A stretch of DNA of 64,000 bases from Pinirhizobacter sp036499745 (GCF_036499745.1 NZ_DASYDG010000026.1:62001-126000); one strand, 5' to 3'. Shown: positions 41,646 to 50,887, counted from the first letter of the stretch. The notes: a model not told the origin generated them from the letters alone. Numbers and translations are program-made.

Positions 41646-44290
41646 CGACGCACCACGCCGGTCAGGCCGCCGGAAATCAGGCTGGCCACATTGGTCAGCG
41701 CCACCGGCAGGCCGATGCCGCCGGATACCGCCAGGTAGCGCGGTTCCCACTCGGGCCCGAATTTTTCCTTGTACTGGTGCAGGCCGCGGAAGTTGTAGAA
41801 GCGTTCGCCACGGCCGAACACCATGGCACCGAAGCGGTTCCACAACGGTGCCATGCGCCGGTTGCGCAGGCCCGACAGCGGCGCCATGCCGAGGTTGAAC
41901 CAACAGTAGCCTTCGCCGCGGGCCCAGATCATGAGTTCGATAAAGAGGTAATCCATGATGCCGGCCGGTCCATCGGGAAGATGGCGCATGAGATCCACCG
42001 AAGCCTCTTCCTTGCTGTCTGTCAGCAACAGGTTGGCGAAGGCAACCGGGTTGCCATCGAGCCATGCTACCGCCATCGGCGTGCGGACCAGATAGCTTTC
42101 GTCGAAACCGCCAAGTGAGAAGCCCTTCTCGCGCACGTGCTTGTCATGCAGCCAGGCATCGGACACGGGTTTGAGCCGCGGCAGCAGGGCGGCCACACCC
42201 TCAGGTGGCACGATCTGCAAGGTCAGGCCATCGCGATGCAGCTTGTTGACGATGTTGCGCAAACTCTTGCGCGATTTTCCATCGAGGTTGAAGTCGGCAA
42301 GTTTTACCCTCGCCTCTTCACCTATCTTCATCAGGTGCATGCCCATATCCAGGTACAGGTCCAGGTCGTCCGGCCGCACCTGGTAGAACAACGGCCATCC
42401 GCCAGCCTGCTCGCACAACTCGCGGAAGCTCCAGACGATCTCGCGTCGGGCCGCCTCATCGATGCCTACCGGATCGCCCATCGCCACCCAGCTGCGGCCT
42501 TCGATGTCGTACATCACGAAGGCTTTGTCGTCTGGTGCGAACAGCAACGTCTTGTCGCCCATCAGGGCCAGGTGGGCCTGGGATGAGTTGAACGACTTCA
42601 CCAGCGGCAGGGCGCGCTGGATGTCGGCATCGCTCGGTGGCAGCGGCCGCGTACGCATCGGACGGATCAGCTTGGCCAGGGCGAATATCAGGCCCGCCGC
42701 CGCCGCGCCCACCAGGGCGCGCAGGGCCCGCGGCGCGTTGCCGTGGCGGAAGGAGAATTCCCACCACAGGTTGCTGTTGTATTCCACGTGCTTGAGGCTG
42801 AACACCACAAGCCAGGTGGTGCAGCCCAGCACCCCGATGATGGCGAGGATCCAGCCCACCGAGAACGTACTGGTGAAAAGCGACGCGCGGCGGTAGAAAT
42901 GCCGGTGCGCCGGCGCCAGGGCCAGGGCCAGCAGGCTCAGCAGTGCCGCTTCGGCATAGGCCACGCCCTTGAGCACCGAGAGCACCGCGCCGATCACCAG
43001 CAGCACCAGGGTCAGCACGTAGGCCGCGTCCAGGCGACGCTGCAGGCCGCGGGCCAGGATCAGCAGCATCATGCCGATCACGCTGGAGAGAAAATGCGAG
43101 GCCTCCAGCACCGGCAAAGGCAGTACGCCGCGCAGCATGTCCATGCGGCCGGGCGAGGCGGAGGTGACGCCGGAGAACAGCAGCACCGCGCCGGACACCA
43201 GGGTGAGGCCGGCGAAGAACGGTGGCAGGAGACCAGCGAACCAGGGCGGCACCATGCTTTTCTTGGTCAGCGTCCGCGCTTCGCGCAGCAGCACCATCAA
43301 GGTGGCGGCGCATAGCGGCAACAGGTAATAAACCACGCGGAAAGCGGCCAGCGCGCCCAGGATCGGCGCTTCCAGGCCTTCATTACCGGCGGCGCCGAAG
43401 CCCGCCAGCATCACCGCCTCGAACACGCCCAGGCCGCCGGGCACGTGGCTGATCAGGCCGGCCATCTGCGCCAGCACGAACACCGCAAGGAAATGCCCGA
43501 AGCCGGAGTTCGCATCATCGGGCATCAGCACGTACAGCACGCTCGCTGCCAGCCACCAGTCCACCGCGCCGATGGCCACCTGGCGGAAGGCAGGACCAGG
43601 CTTGGGCAATATCGCGTGCCAGCGCCACAGCTTGATCGGCCGGCGGATGATCCGGCTACCGAAAATCCAGGTGAGCGGCACCAGCGCCAACACGATCGCC
43701 ACAGGGATGCGCAAATTGGCGAAAGGAAGTTCGTCCGGCAACGGCACCAGCAGCAAGGTGACGCCGGTAAGTGCGCATAGGCCCAGCCAGAAGGCGCCGG
43801 TGCAATACAACACCACCCGCGCGATCTGCGTATTGGTGAGGCCCGCCTGGATGTAGTAGCGGTAACGGATGGAGCCGGAGATCAGCAGCGACATGCCAAG
43901 CACATTGCTGAAGGCATAGCTGATGAATGAGATCAGCGACACCTCACGCCGGGGCAAGGCGACATCCACCGACTTCAGGCCATACCAGTCGTAGAGAGTC
44001 ATCACCATGTAGCCGACGGCGGTGAGCGCCATGGCCACCACGATCTGCCAGCCCTGCAGGTCGTGAACGTAATGCGAGACTTCGCTATAGCTGACTTCGC
44101 TGGCAAGGCTATGCAGCGCCCACAGTGCCAGGCACAGCAACACCGCCGACAATAGCGGCCCCGCCAGACGGCGCATGACCGCCATGAAATGGCTCGAACG
44201 CACCACCAATGCGTCCTGCCCGACCTGCTCCACCACCTGGCGATTGCTCCCGAACCCGTCGCTCACGCGATAGGGTGCCACAGGCGCCAT
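41642..44290 (-). CDS. mprF: Lysyl-phosphatidylglycerol synthase/flippase MprF
   Basis: MprF transfers lysine from lysyl-tRNA to phosphatidylglycerol and flips the product outward, lowering the negative surface charge and raising resistance to cationic peptides. The 882-residue frame has an N-terminal flippase domain with many membrane helices (to about residue 540). The cytoplasmic GNAT-like DUF2156 synthase domain follows, visible in FVMYDIEGRSWVAMGDPVG, LRNIVNKLHRDGL and FNLGMAPLSGL. The start is uncertain: ATG 44290, 44185 or 44176 all lack a ribosome site. The coupled downstream gene is its hydrolase partner. Confidence 0.93.
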   Translation of the reverse strand: MAPVAPYRVSDGFGSNRQVVEQVGQDALVVRSSHFMAVMRRLAGPLLSAVLLCLALWALHSLASEVSYSEVSHYVHDLQGWQIVVAMALTAVGYMVMTLYDWYGLKSVDVALPRREVSLISFISYAFSNVLGMSLLISGSIRYRYYIQAGLTNTQIARVVLYCTGAFWLGLCALTGVTLLLVPLPDELPFANLRIPVAIVLALVPLTWIFGSRIIRRPIKLWRWHAILPKPGPAFRQVAIGAVDWWLAASVLYVLMPDDANSGFGHFLAVFVLAQMAGLISHVPGGLGVFEAVMLAGFGAAGNEGLEAPILGALAAFRVVYYLLPLCAATLMVLLREARTLTKKSMVPPWFAGLLPPFFAGLTLVSGAVLLFSGVTSASPGRMDMLRGVLPLPVLEASHFLSSVIGMMLLILARGLQRRLDAAYVLTLVLLVIGAVLSVLKGVAYAEAALLSLLALALAPAHRHFYRRASLFTSTFSVGWILAIIGVLGCTTWLVVFSLKHVEYNSNLWWEFSFRHGNAPRALRALVGAAAAGLIFALAKLIRPMRTRPLPPSDADIQRALPLVKSFNSSQAHLALMGDKTLLFAPDDKAFVMYDIEGRSWVAMGDPVGIDEAARREIVWSFRELCEQAGGWPLFYQVRPDDLDLYLDMGMHLMKIGEEARVKLADFNLDGKSRKSLRNIVNKLHRDGLTLQIVPPEGVAALLPRLKPVSDAWLHDKHVREKGFSLGGFDESYLVRTPMAVAWLDGNPVAFANLLLTDSKEEASVDLMRHLPDGPAGIMDYLFIELMIWARGEGYCWFNLGMAPLSGLRNRRMAPLWNRFGAMVFGRGERFYNFRGLHQYKEKFGPEWEPRYLAVSGGIGLPVALTNVASLISGGLTGVVRR

Positions 44291-44313
44291 GCCAATAGCG
44301 TCACCACGTGGGA

Positions 44314-44883
44314 TCAGGCCGGGTTCTGCAGCATGGCGAGCACGGCTTTCCGGCCCGCGGCGAGGATGTCGTCGGACAAGGCCGGATCGCTGACGGCCCG
44401 CGCCAGCGTCATGCTACCCACCATGGAACTGAAGGCTGCCATCGCGATTGCCTTTTTCTGCCGGGCGGACATCGCATCAGGAAGGGCGCCACGGATAGTT
44501 GCCAGGATCTCACCCAGCTCGTCGGTGAAGCCTTCGCGCACCTCATCGGAGGCGCGCGCAATTTCCTGCGAGAGGGTGGCCGCCGGGCAGCCCCTTCCCG
44601 GGTGGTCCCGGTGGGCGGTGGACAGGTAGCGCTCGACCAGGGCCACCAGTGAGCCATCTTTCTCGAAGCGGGCCTTGGTGGCCTCCAGGGCGTTGGCCAT
44701 GGCCTCGCGGGCCAGGGCGTCCTTGGAATCAAAGTGGTTATAGAAGCCGCCCTGGGTGAGGCCGATGCCCCCCATCAGGTTGGCCACACCCACCGCATCG
44801 ATACCCTCCTCACGGAAGCGGCGGGCGGCCTCGACCAGGATCTTCTCCCGAGTGGCTTCTTTATGTCCCTTGTCGTAACGCAT
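44314..44883 (-). CDS. TetR/AcrR family regulator
   Basis: The 189-residue protein has a TetR HTH at about residues 10-56 (KEATREKILVEAARRF, then GLTQGGFYNHFDSKDALARE), of the AcrR/NemR-like branch. Cys99 lies in a ligand-domain segment, DHPGRGCPAATLSQE, that resembles redox- or electrophile-responsive members. The start MRYDKGHKEA is preferred to an upstream ATG at 44913. It is divergent from an SDR gene whose promoter holds a perfect palindrome, and it probably represses that gene and itself. Confidence 0.88.
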   Translation of the reverse strand: MRYDKGHKEATREKILVEAARRFREEGIDAVGVANLMGGIGLTQGGFYNHFDSKDALAREAMANALEATKARFEKDGSLVALVERYLSTAHRDHPGRGCPAATLSQEIARASDEVREGFTDELGEILATIRGALPDAMSARQKKAIAMAAFSSMVGSMTLARAVSDPALSDDILAAGRKAVLAMLQNPA

Positions 44884-44982
44884 GGCGAACGCCTGTTGGA
44901 TGACACCTGACATATGATGGCATGCCGCAGATGAAGCAATACCTGCGCAAGGGGGTTGAAGAACCGGCAGGGCGCCCTATTA

Positions 44983-44998
44983 AATGATGGTCATCATT
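44983..44998. promoter_or_regulatory. 16-bp palindrome, likely TetR operator
   Basis: AATGATG-GT-CATCATT is a perfect inverted repeat lying 17 bases before the SDR start codon, between divergent tetR and SDR genes. An ATGATGGCAT stretch at 44914-44923 near the tetR start resembles one half-site. Confidence 0.6.
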
Positions 44999-45015
44999 CA
45001 ACTGAAGGAACCACC

Positions 45016-45723
45016 ATGGAAATCAAAGGCAAGAACGTCCTGGTCACCGGCGCCAACCGCGGCCTCGGCCGCACTTTCGCCCAGACCCTGCTCAAGCTGG
45101 GGGCCGCCAAAGTCTATGCCGGTGCTCGGGACCCCTCCACGGTGGACCTCCCCGGCGCCATCCCGGTGCGGCTGGACGTCACCGACCCCGACACCGTCGC
45201 CGCAGCCGCCCGCGCCCACCCGGACGTGGATATCGTGATCAACAATGCCGGCGTCTCCGAGCCAAAGTCGAGCCTGCTCGATGACGGCGCACGGTCGGCA
45301 CTGGATGCCCAGTTCGCCACCAACCTGTTCGGCGTGCTCTCGGTAAGCCAGGCCTTCGCACCGTCGCTGCGCAAGCGCCACGGCGCCGTGGTGAATGTAC
45401 TTTCGGCGCTGAGTTGGATCTCGCTGCCGACCTCGCTGGTCTATTCGGTCAGCAAGGCCGCCGCCTGGGCCCTGACCAATGGCCTGCGCAGCGAGCTGCA
45501 TGCCGACGGTGTGCAGGTATTGGGCGTGCATGTGGGCTACATCGATACCGACATGGTGAAGAATGTCACGGCTCCCAAGACGCATCCGCAGGTCGTAGTA
45601 GACGCGGTGCTCAAGGCGCTTGAAGCGGGCGAGGAAGAAGTGCTGATCGATGAAACCGCCCGCCAGGTCAAGGCCGGCTTCAACGCCCCGCGTGCGGCAT
45701 ACCTGGGCGAAAAGCTCAGCTGA
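45016..45723 (+). CDS. Short-chain dehydrogenase/reductase
   Basis: The 235-residue NAD(P)-dependent oxidoreductase has the classical SDR cofactor motif TGANRGLG at 11-18 and NNAG at 77-80. It also has a serine in NVLSALS and the catalytic YSVSK with Tyr143 and Lys147. GAAGGAA lies upstream of ATG 45016. Such TetR-SDR pairs commonly respond to reactive carbonyls or quinones, but the substrate here is unknown. Confidence 0.9.
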   Translation: MEIKGKNVLVTGANRGLGRTFAQTLLKLGAAKVYAGARDPSTVDLPGAIPVRLDVTDPDTVAAAARAHPDVDIVINNAGVSEPKSSLLDDGARSALDAQFATNLFGVLSVSQAFAPSLRKRHGAVVNVLSALSWISLPTSLVYSVSKAAAWALTNGLRSELHADGVQVLGVHVGYIDTDMVKNVTAPKTHPQVVVDAVLKALEAGEEEVLIDETARQVKAGFNAPRAAYLGEKLS

Positions 45724-45761
45724 CATTGCATGGCCTACGCGTGACCGGGCATGCTCGGTGG

Positions 45762-46697
45762 ATGAAGCCTATCGCGCGTGACGCCATGCCCACCTGCCAC
45801 CGCGCAAGCGGCATTTTCTTGCGCGCAGGAATGCTCCTTGTGTTCCTCGCCTGCCTGACCGGTTGCGAGGCAACGCTTTTCGCCGGGCTCAACGCTACCG
45901 ACCACCGTCATGGCATTGAGCCCACGCGCGACATTACCTTCGACCCGTCCACTGGCCTGAAGCTGGACGTTTATCGGCCGGCCGACGCGGTCAATGCACC
46001 GGTCGTGGTGTTCTTCTACGGCGGAAGCTGGACCGGCGGCAAGCGGCAGTGGTATCGCTTCGTCGGTACGGCGCTGGCCTCGCGCGGCATCGTCGCGGTG
46101 ATTCCCGATTACCGGAAATATCCCCGGGTGAAGATGGACGGCTTCATGGCTGACGCAGCCCGCGCCGTTGCATGGACGCATGCCCATGCCGGGGAATTCG
46201 GCGGCGACGCCTCGCGCTTGTTCATCATGGGCCACTCCGCTGGCGGACACATCGCCGGATTGCTTGCCACCGATGGCCACTGGTTACAGGCGCAGGGCAT
46301 GACCACGCGGGAGCTGGCCGGCTTCATCGGCCTGGCCGGGGTGTACGACTTCGTGCCCATCGCGTCAAACGAGAAGGACATGCTGGGCATGTTCGGCCAT
46401 TTGCCATCTGAGCAGCATCGCGCCCAGCCGATCGATTTCGTGGACGGAGATGAACCGCCGATGCTGCTCCTGCATGGCCTGGCCGATAAGGAAGTGGACG
46501 TACACAACTCCAACTCGCTGGCCGATGTCATGAAGGCCCATGGGGAGCCGGTATTGCTGAAATTATATCCGGGGATAAGTCACTCGGGCCTCGTACTGGC
46601 GTTGTCTACCCCTCTGCAGGCGAAGAAGCCGGTACTCGGCGACGTGGTTTCCTTTATCCATCAAGCACCTCCGGCGCGCGGCGCAAAAACACCATAA
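45762..46697 (+). CDS. Lipoprotein carboxylesterase-like alpha/beta hydrolase
   Basis: The 311-residue product has a signal peptide with the lipobox CLTGC (Cys35), then a hormone-sensitive-lipase/BD-FAE-like hydrolase domain. FFYGGSWTGGKRQWY supplies the oxyanion hole, and GHSAGGH holds the nucleophile Ser159. HGLADKEVD gives the acid, and SHSGLVLAL the histidine. ATG 45762 is chosen for the GGTGG before it; ATG 45786 is possible. It lies 38 bases after the SDR gene and may be in its operon. The ester substrate is unknown. Confidence 0.82.
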   Translation: MKPIARDAMPTCHRASGIFLRAGMLLVFLACLTGCEATLFAGLNATDHRHGIEPTRDITFDPSTGLKLDVYRPADAVNAPVVVFFYGGSWTGGKRQWYRFVGTALASRGIVAVIPDYRKYPRVKMDGFMADAARAVAWTHAHAGEFGGDASRLFIMGHSAGGHIAGLLATDGHWLQAQGMTTRELAGFIGLAGVYDFVPIASNEKDMLGMFGHLPSEQHRAQPIDFVDGDEPPMLLLHGLADKEVDVHNSNSLADVMKAHGEPVLLKLYPGISHSGLVLALSTPLQAKKPVLGDVVSFIHQAPPARGAKTP

Positions 46698-46703
46698 CTT
46701 GTG

Positions 46704-46732
46704 TTGACCCTACCATCGGTCACCTATATCTT
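46704..46732 (+). promoter_or_regulatory. Candidate promoter of the riboswitch-nrdA transcript
   Basis: TTGACC (46704-46709) and TATCTT (46727-46732) are 17 bases apart, placing the transcript start just at the 5' side of the cobalamin aptamer. Confidence 0.45.
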
Positions 46733-46742
46733 GTGATCCGTT

Positions 46743-46920
46743 GGTGCCCTGTCCAGTTTCTCGGCCATGGCTTAATAGGGAATCCGGTGTGAATCCGGGA
46801 CTGCCCCGCAGCGGTAAGTGGAAACGAACCCGTCACAAGCACTGGTCCGCGATCGGATCGGGAAGCGACGGCTAGGAAAACCCCTTGAAGGGGCCCGCCA
46901 CGAGTCCGAAGACCTGCCAG
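46743..46920 (+). ncRNA. Cobalamin riboswitch upstream of nrdA
   Basis: The segment follows the AdoCbl/B12 aptamer order: GGTGCC at the 5' side, AATAGGGAATCCGGTGTGAA, then GACTGCCCCGCAGCGGTAAG (the B12 box core). A variable arm follows, then GAGTCCGAAGACCTGCC at the 3' side. About 170 bases separate it from the nrdA start, which leaves room for an expression platform. In the known arrangement, B12 binding lowers expression of the downstream gene. The gene here is a B12-independent reductase. Confidence 0.93.
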
Positions 46921-47091
46921 CAACCAGCGCCAGAGCGGCGATGGTTAGTGGTGACGGCTTCCGCGGGGAAGCGCGTTGCGAGGCGGGCGCCGTTGCCTGC
47001 ACTTGCGCGTCCCTTCCGCGTGTTGCTTCTCGCCACGTTGCGGTCCCTGCGCGCGGGAGCAGGCCATCGAACGTCTTGCCAGGGCCTTGCC

Positions 47092-49611
47092 ATGCAGCCA
47101 CTTGATCTTTCCACGCGCGAAAGCGCGGCCGACCCCATCGTCGCCGCCAACGCCACCTCCACCACCGACCGACCGCTCGCGGCTCCATACCGAAGCCCGG
47201 CGCCGTCCGGGGCCACGCCGCCTGATTTCAACCTGACGCCTCCCCACAGCCCTGGCCAGATGCGCGTGACCAAGCGCAATGGCGGCACCGAAAGCGTGGA
47301 CGTGAACAAGATCGTGCGCGCGGTCACCCGCAGCGCCGAAGGCCTGTTCGGCGTGGATCCGATGCGCGTGGCGCTGAAGACCATTGGCGGCCTGTATGAC
47401 GGCGCCACCACGCAGGAGCTCGACCAGCTTTCCATCCGTACGTCCGCCGCGCTCACCGCCGAAGAGCCCGAGTACGGCCAGCTCGCTGCGCGCCTGTTGT
47501 CGGCCTTCATCGACAAGGAGGTGTCGGGCCAGGAAATCCAGAGCTTTTCGCAGTCGATCGGGCGCGGCGCGGAACTGGGGATATTGAACGAGCGGCTGCG
47601 CAGTTTCGTGGCCACCAATGCGCGCAAGCTCAACGACGCCATCGATGCCCCGGCATCGCGCCGTTTTGAATACTTCGGCCTGCGCACCGTGTACGACAGG
47701 TATCTGCTGCGCCATCCGCAGAAGCGCCTGGTGATCGAAACTCCGCAGTACTTCTTCATGCGCATCGCCTGCGCGCTTGGCGGCAATGACATCACAGAGA
47801 CGCTGGAACTCTATCGCATGCTCTCGGCGCTGGAATACCTGGCAAGTTCGCCCACGCTTTTCAACGCCGGCACCTCGCACGAACAGCTTTCCTCATGCTT
47901 CCTGCTCGATTCGCCGCAGGATGCGCTCGAATCGATCTACCAGAAGTACGGCGATGTAGCCCAGCTGTCGAAGTTTGCCGGCGGCATCGGCCTTTCGTAT
48001 TCGCGCATCCGTTCGCGCGGCTCGCTGATCCGCGGCACCAATGGCCATTCCAATGGACTGGTGCCCTGGCTGAAAACGCTCGATGCTTCGGTGGCCGCGG
48101 TAAACCAGGGCGGCAAGCGCAAGGGCGCGGCCTGCGTTTATCTTGAACCCTGGCACGCGGACATCGAGGAATTCCTGGAGCTGCGCGAGAACACCGGCGA
48201 CGATGCGCGCCGCACGCACAACCTCAACCTCGCCAACTGGGTGCCGGACCTCTTCATGCGCCGGGTGGAAGCCGATGCCGACTGGTCTCTCTTCGATCCG
48301 AAGATCGTCCCCCACTTCGTCGACACCTGGGGCCCGGCGTTCGACGAGGCCTATGCCAACGCCGAGCGCGACGGCCTGGCCGCGAAAACAGTCAAGGCGC
48401 GTGAGCTCTACGCGCGCATGCTTCGTTCGCTGGCACAAACCGGCAATGGCTGGATGACATTCAAGGACCGCTCCAACGCCACCAGCAACCAGACGGCCAG
48501 GCCGGAGAACGTGATCCACCTGTCCAACCTGTGCACGGAAATCCTGGAAGTGACCTCCCAGGACGAAACCGCCGTATGCAACCTGGGCTCGATCAACCTG
48601 TCCCGCCATGTGGCGGATGGTGCCTTCGACTACGGCAAGCTTGCTTCCACCGTGCGCAACGCCGTGCGCCAGCTCGACCGCGTGATTGACCTCAACTTCT
48701 ACCCGATCGCCACCGCCAAAACGGCCAACGTAAAGTGGCGTCCGGTGGGCCTGGGCGTGATGGGCTTGCAGGACGTGTTCTTCAAGCTGCGCCTGCCGTT
48801 CGATTCGGAAGAGGCGAAGAAGCTTTCGACCCGCATTGCCGAGGAGATCTACTTCCATGCTCTGGTGACCTCCAACGAACTGGCCGAGCAGCATGGCGCC
48901 CATCCGGGTTTTGCCGAGTCGCGCGCGGCCAACGGTGATCTGCAGTTCGACTACTGGCCGCAAGCCACGCCGTCGGACGTCGACGGACGTTGGGCGGAAC
49001 TGCGACAGGCCATCAAGGCGCATGGCCTGCGCAATTCCTTGCTGATCGCCATTGCTCCCACCGCCACCATCGCTTCCATCGCCGGCTGCTACGAGTGCAT
49101 CGAGCCGCAGGTATCAAACCTCTTCAAGCGCGAGACGCTCTCGGGCGACTTCCTGGTGGTGAACCGCTATCTGTGCGAGGAATTGAAGACGCTGGGCCTG
49201 TGGACGGCGGACATCCGAGACGCGATCAAGCTGGCCGAGGGCTCGGTGCAGGATATCGTCGCCATTCCCGCCGAGCTTCGCGCTGTGTATCGCACCACCT
49301 GGGAATTGCCGCAAAAGGCGTTGATCGACCTTGCCGCCGCGCGTGGTGCCTACATCGACCAGAGCCAGTCGCTGAACCTGTTCATGGAGAACCCGAACAT
49401 CGGCCAGTTGTCGTCGATGTACATGTACGCGTGGAAATCGGGGATCAAGACCACCTACTACCTTCGGTCGAGGCCGGCCACGCGCATTGCCAAGACCACG
49501 GTCACGGCCTCCCGCGCCGCGGCACCTGTCACGTCGCCATCGCAGGATGAAGCGACCGCCGCGGTGTTCTGCTCGCTGGAGAATCCGGAGTACTGCGAGG
49601 CCTGCCAGTAA
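47092..49611 (+). CDS. nrdA: Class Ia ribonucleoside-diphosphate reductase, alpha subunit
   Basis: NrdA reduces ribonucleoside diphosphates to deoxyribonucleotides with a radical supplied by NrdB. The 839-residue protein has an N-terminal extension of about 55 residues, then an ATP-cone (TKRNGGTESVDVNKIVRAV). The barrel carries the active-site triad NLCTE with Asn479, Cys481 and Glu483, and CNLGSINLS as a redox cysteine block. The C-terminal CEACQ has the swinging cysteine pair. Translation is downstream of a cobalamin riboswitch, so B12 availability should control this oxygen-dependent enzyme. It forms an operon with a KTSC gene and nrdB. Confidence 0.95.
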   Translation: MQPLDLSTRESAADPIVAANATSTTDRPLAAPYRSPAPSGATPPDFNLTPPHSPGQMRVTKRNGGTESVDVNKIVRAVTRSAEGLFGVDPMRVALKTIGGLYDGATTQELDQLSIRTSAALTAEEPEYGQLAARLLSAFIDKEVSGQEIQSFSQSIGRGAELGILNERLRSFVATNARKLNDAIDAPASRRFEYFGLRTVYDRYLLRHPQKRLVIETPQYFFMRIACALGGNDITETLELYRMLSALEYLASSPTLFNAGTSHEQLSSCFLLDSPQDALESIYQKYGDVAQLSKFAGGIGLSYSRIRSRGSLIRGTNGHSNGLVPWLKTLDASVAAVNQGGKRKGAACVYLEPWHADIEEFLELRENTGDDARRTHNLNLANWVPDLFMRRVEADADWSLFDPKIVPHFVDTWGPAFDEAYANAERDGLAAKTVKARELYARMLRSLAQTGNGWMTFKDRSNATSNQTARPENVIHLSNLCTEILEVTSQDETAVCNLGSINLSRHVADGAFDYGKLASTVRNAVRQLDRVIDLNFYPIATAKTANVKWRPVGLGVMGLQDVFFKLRLPFDSEEAKKLSTRIAEEIYFHALVTSNELAEQHGAHPGFAESRAANGDLQFDYWPQATPSDVDGRWAELRQAIKAHGLRNSLLIAIAPTATIASIAGCYECIEPQVSNLFKRETLSGDFLVVNRYLCEELKTLGLWTADIRDAIKLAEGSVQDIVAIPAELRAVYRTTWELPQKALIDLAAARGAYIDQSQSLNLFMENPNIGQLSSMYMYAWKSGIKTTYYLRSRPATRIAKTTVTASRAAAPVTSPSQDEATAAVFCSLENPEYCEACQ

Positions 49612-49614
49612 CCG

Positions 49615-49842
49615 ATGGAGCATTACCGCGACCTCGATGGCAACTCTGGTGTCGCCGCCTACCGTATCGGCGACGCCTTCATCGAGGTGCGATTCCTTGA
49701 TGGCGGTACCTACCTTTACAACCACTCAGCGCCCGGCGCCCGCGACGTCGCCGCCATGCAAAAGCATGCCCGCGCCGGCCGTGGGCTTGCGACCTACATC
49801 AACCAACATGTGCGCGATCGCTACGCCGCACGCCTCGATTGA
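49615..49842 (+). CDS. KTSC-domain small protein
   Basis: The 75-residue product matches the KTSC domain pattern: a beta-rich fold with GVAAYRIGDAFIEVRFLDGGTYLYN and a short helix ending in TYINQHVRDRYA. KTSC domains occur near lysyl-tRNA synthetases and elsewhere; their function is not established. It lies three bases after nrdA and 11 before nrdB, so it is translated as part of the reductase operon. Confidence 0.75.
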   Translation: MEHYRDLDGNSGVAAYRIGDAFIEVRFLDGGTYLYNHSAPGARDVAAMQKHARAGRGLATYINQHVRDRYAARLD

Positions 49843-49853
49843 CCAGGAAAACC

Positions 49854-50882
49854 ATGTCCAGCCAACCCGTGTCCCGTGATTCCCGCCTGCTCGATCCTGG
49901 CTTCGAACTCACGCTTCGCCCGATGAAGTACCCGCAGTTCTACGAGATGTACCGCGCAGCCATTCGCAATACCTGGACGGTGGAGGAAGTGGACTTTTCG
50001 CTTGACACCACCGACCTGAACAAGAAGATGTCCGATGCCGACCGGCACCTGATCCACCGACTGGTGGCGTTCTTCGCCACCGGCGATACCATCGTGTCGA
50101 ACAACCTGGTGCTGAACCTGTACCAGCACGTGAACTCTCCCGAAGCGCGGATGTTCCTCTCGCGCCAGCTGTACGAGGAAGCGCTGCACGTACAGTTCTA
50201 CCTCACCTTGCTTGACACCTATATTCCCGACCAGAACGAGCGTGCACGCGCGTTCTCAGCGATCCAGACCATTCCCTCGATCCGCCACAAGGCCGAGTTC
50301 TGCTTCAAGTGGATCGACTCCATCCAGGATGTCCATCGCCTGGAAACGCGCGAGCAGCGGCGCCAGTTCCTGCTGAACCTGATCTGCTTCGCCGCCTGCA
50401 TCGAAGGCCTGTTCTTCTTCGCCGCCTTCGCTTACGTGTACTACCTCCGCTCGCGCGGCCTTCTGCACGGCCTGGCATCGGGCACCAATTGGGTGTTCCG
50501 CGATGAATCCGGCCACATGGCGTTCGCCTTCGAAGTAGTGCGCCAGGTCCGTGAAGAAGAACCCGACCTCTTCGACGAAGAGATGCGCCTGCAAGTGGAA
50601 GCCATGCTGGAAGATGCCATTTCCTGCGAGACGCAATTCGCCCAGGATGTACTGTCCGGCGGCGTGGCGGGACTCTCGGTGGCCGACATGCGCCAGTACC
50701 TGGAGTACTGCGCCGACCAGCGCCTTGTGCAGCTGGACATGCCGAAGAAATATGGTTCGCGCAATCCGTTCGACTTCATGGACCTGCAGGACGTCCAGGA
50801 ACTCACCAACTTCTTCGAGCGCCGTGTGTCGTCCTACCAGGTGGGTGTGCAGGGTGAAGTGACCTTCGACGCCTCGTTCTGA
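49854..50882 (+). CDS. nrdB: Class Ia ribonucleoside-diphosphate reductase, beta subunit
   Basis: NrdB holds the diiron-tyrosyl radical cofactor. The 342-residue protein has Asp78, the EEALH pair Glu109/His112, and Tyr116 at the spacing expected for the radical tyrosine. IEGLFFF and DESGHMAF provide the second glutamate/histidine set. This keeps the radical tyrosine, unlike class Ic enzymes. AGGA just before ATG 49854 fixes the start; a longer in-frame start overlaps the KTSC gene. The C-terminus DASF is the tail that docks to NrdA. Confidence 0.95.
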   Translation: MSSQPVSRDSRLLDPGFELTLRPMKYPQFYEMYRAAIRNTWTVEEVDFSLDTTDLNKKMSDADRHLIHRLVAFFATGDTIVSNNLVLNLYQHVNSPEARMFLSRQLYEEALHVQFYLTLLDTYIPDQNERARAFSAIQTIPSIRHKAEFCFKWIDSIQDVHRLETREQRRQFLLNLICFAACIEGLFFFAAFAYVYYLRSRGLLHGLASGTNWVFRDESGHMAFAFEVVRQVREEEPDLFDEEMRLQVEAMLEDAISCETQFAQDVLSGGVAGLSVADMRQYLEYCADQRLVQLDMPKKYGSRNPFDFMDLQDVQELTNFFERRVSSYQVGVQGEVTFDASF

Positions 50883-50887
50883 CCGGC

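Noticed and set aside
46698..47091. Short ORFs within the nrdA leader
   Set aside because: They overlap the cobalamin aptamer, whose conserved RNA sequence explains the region.
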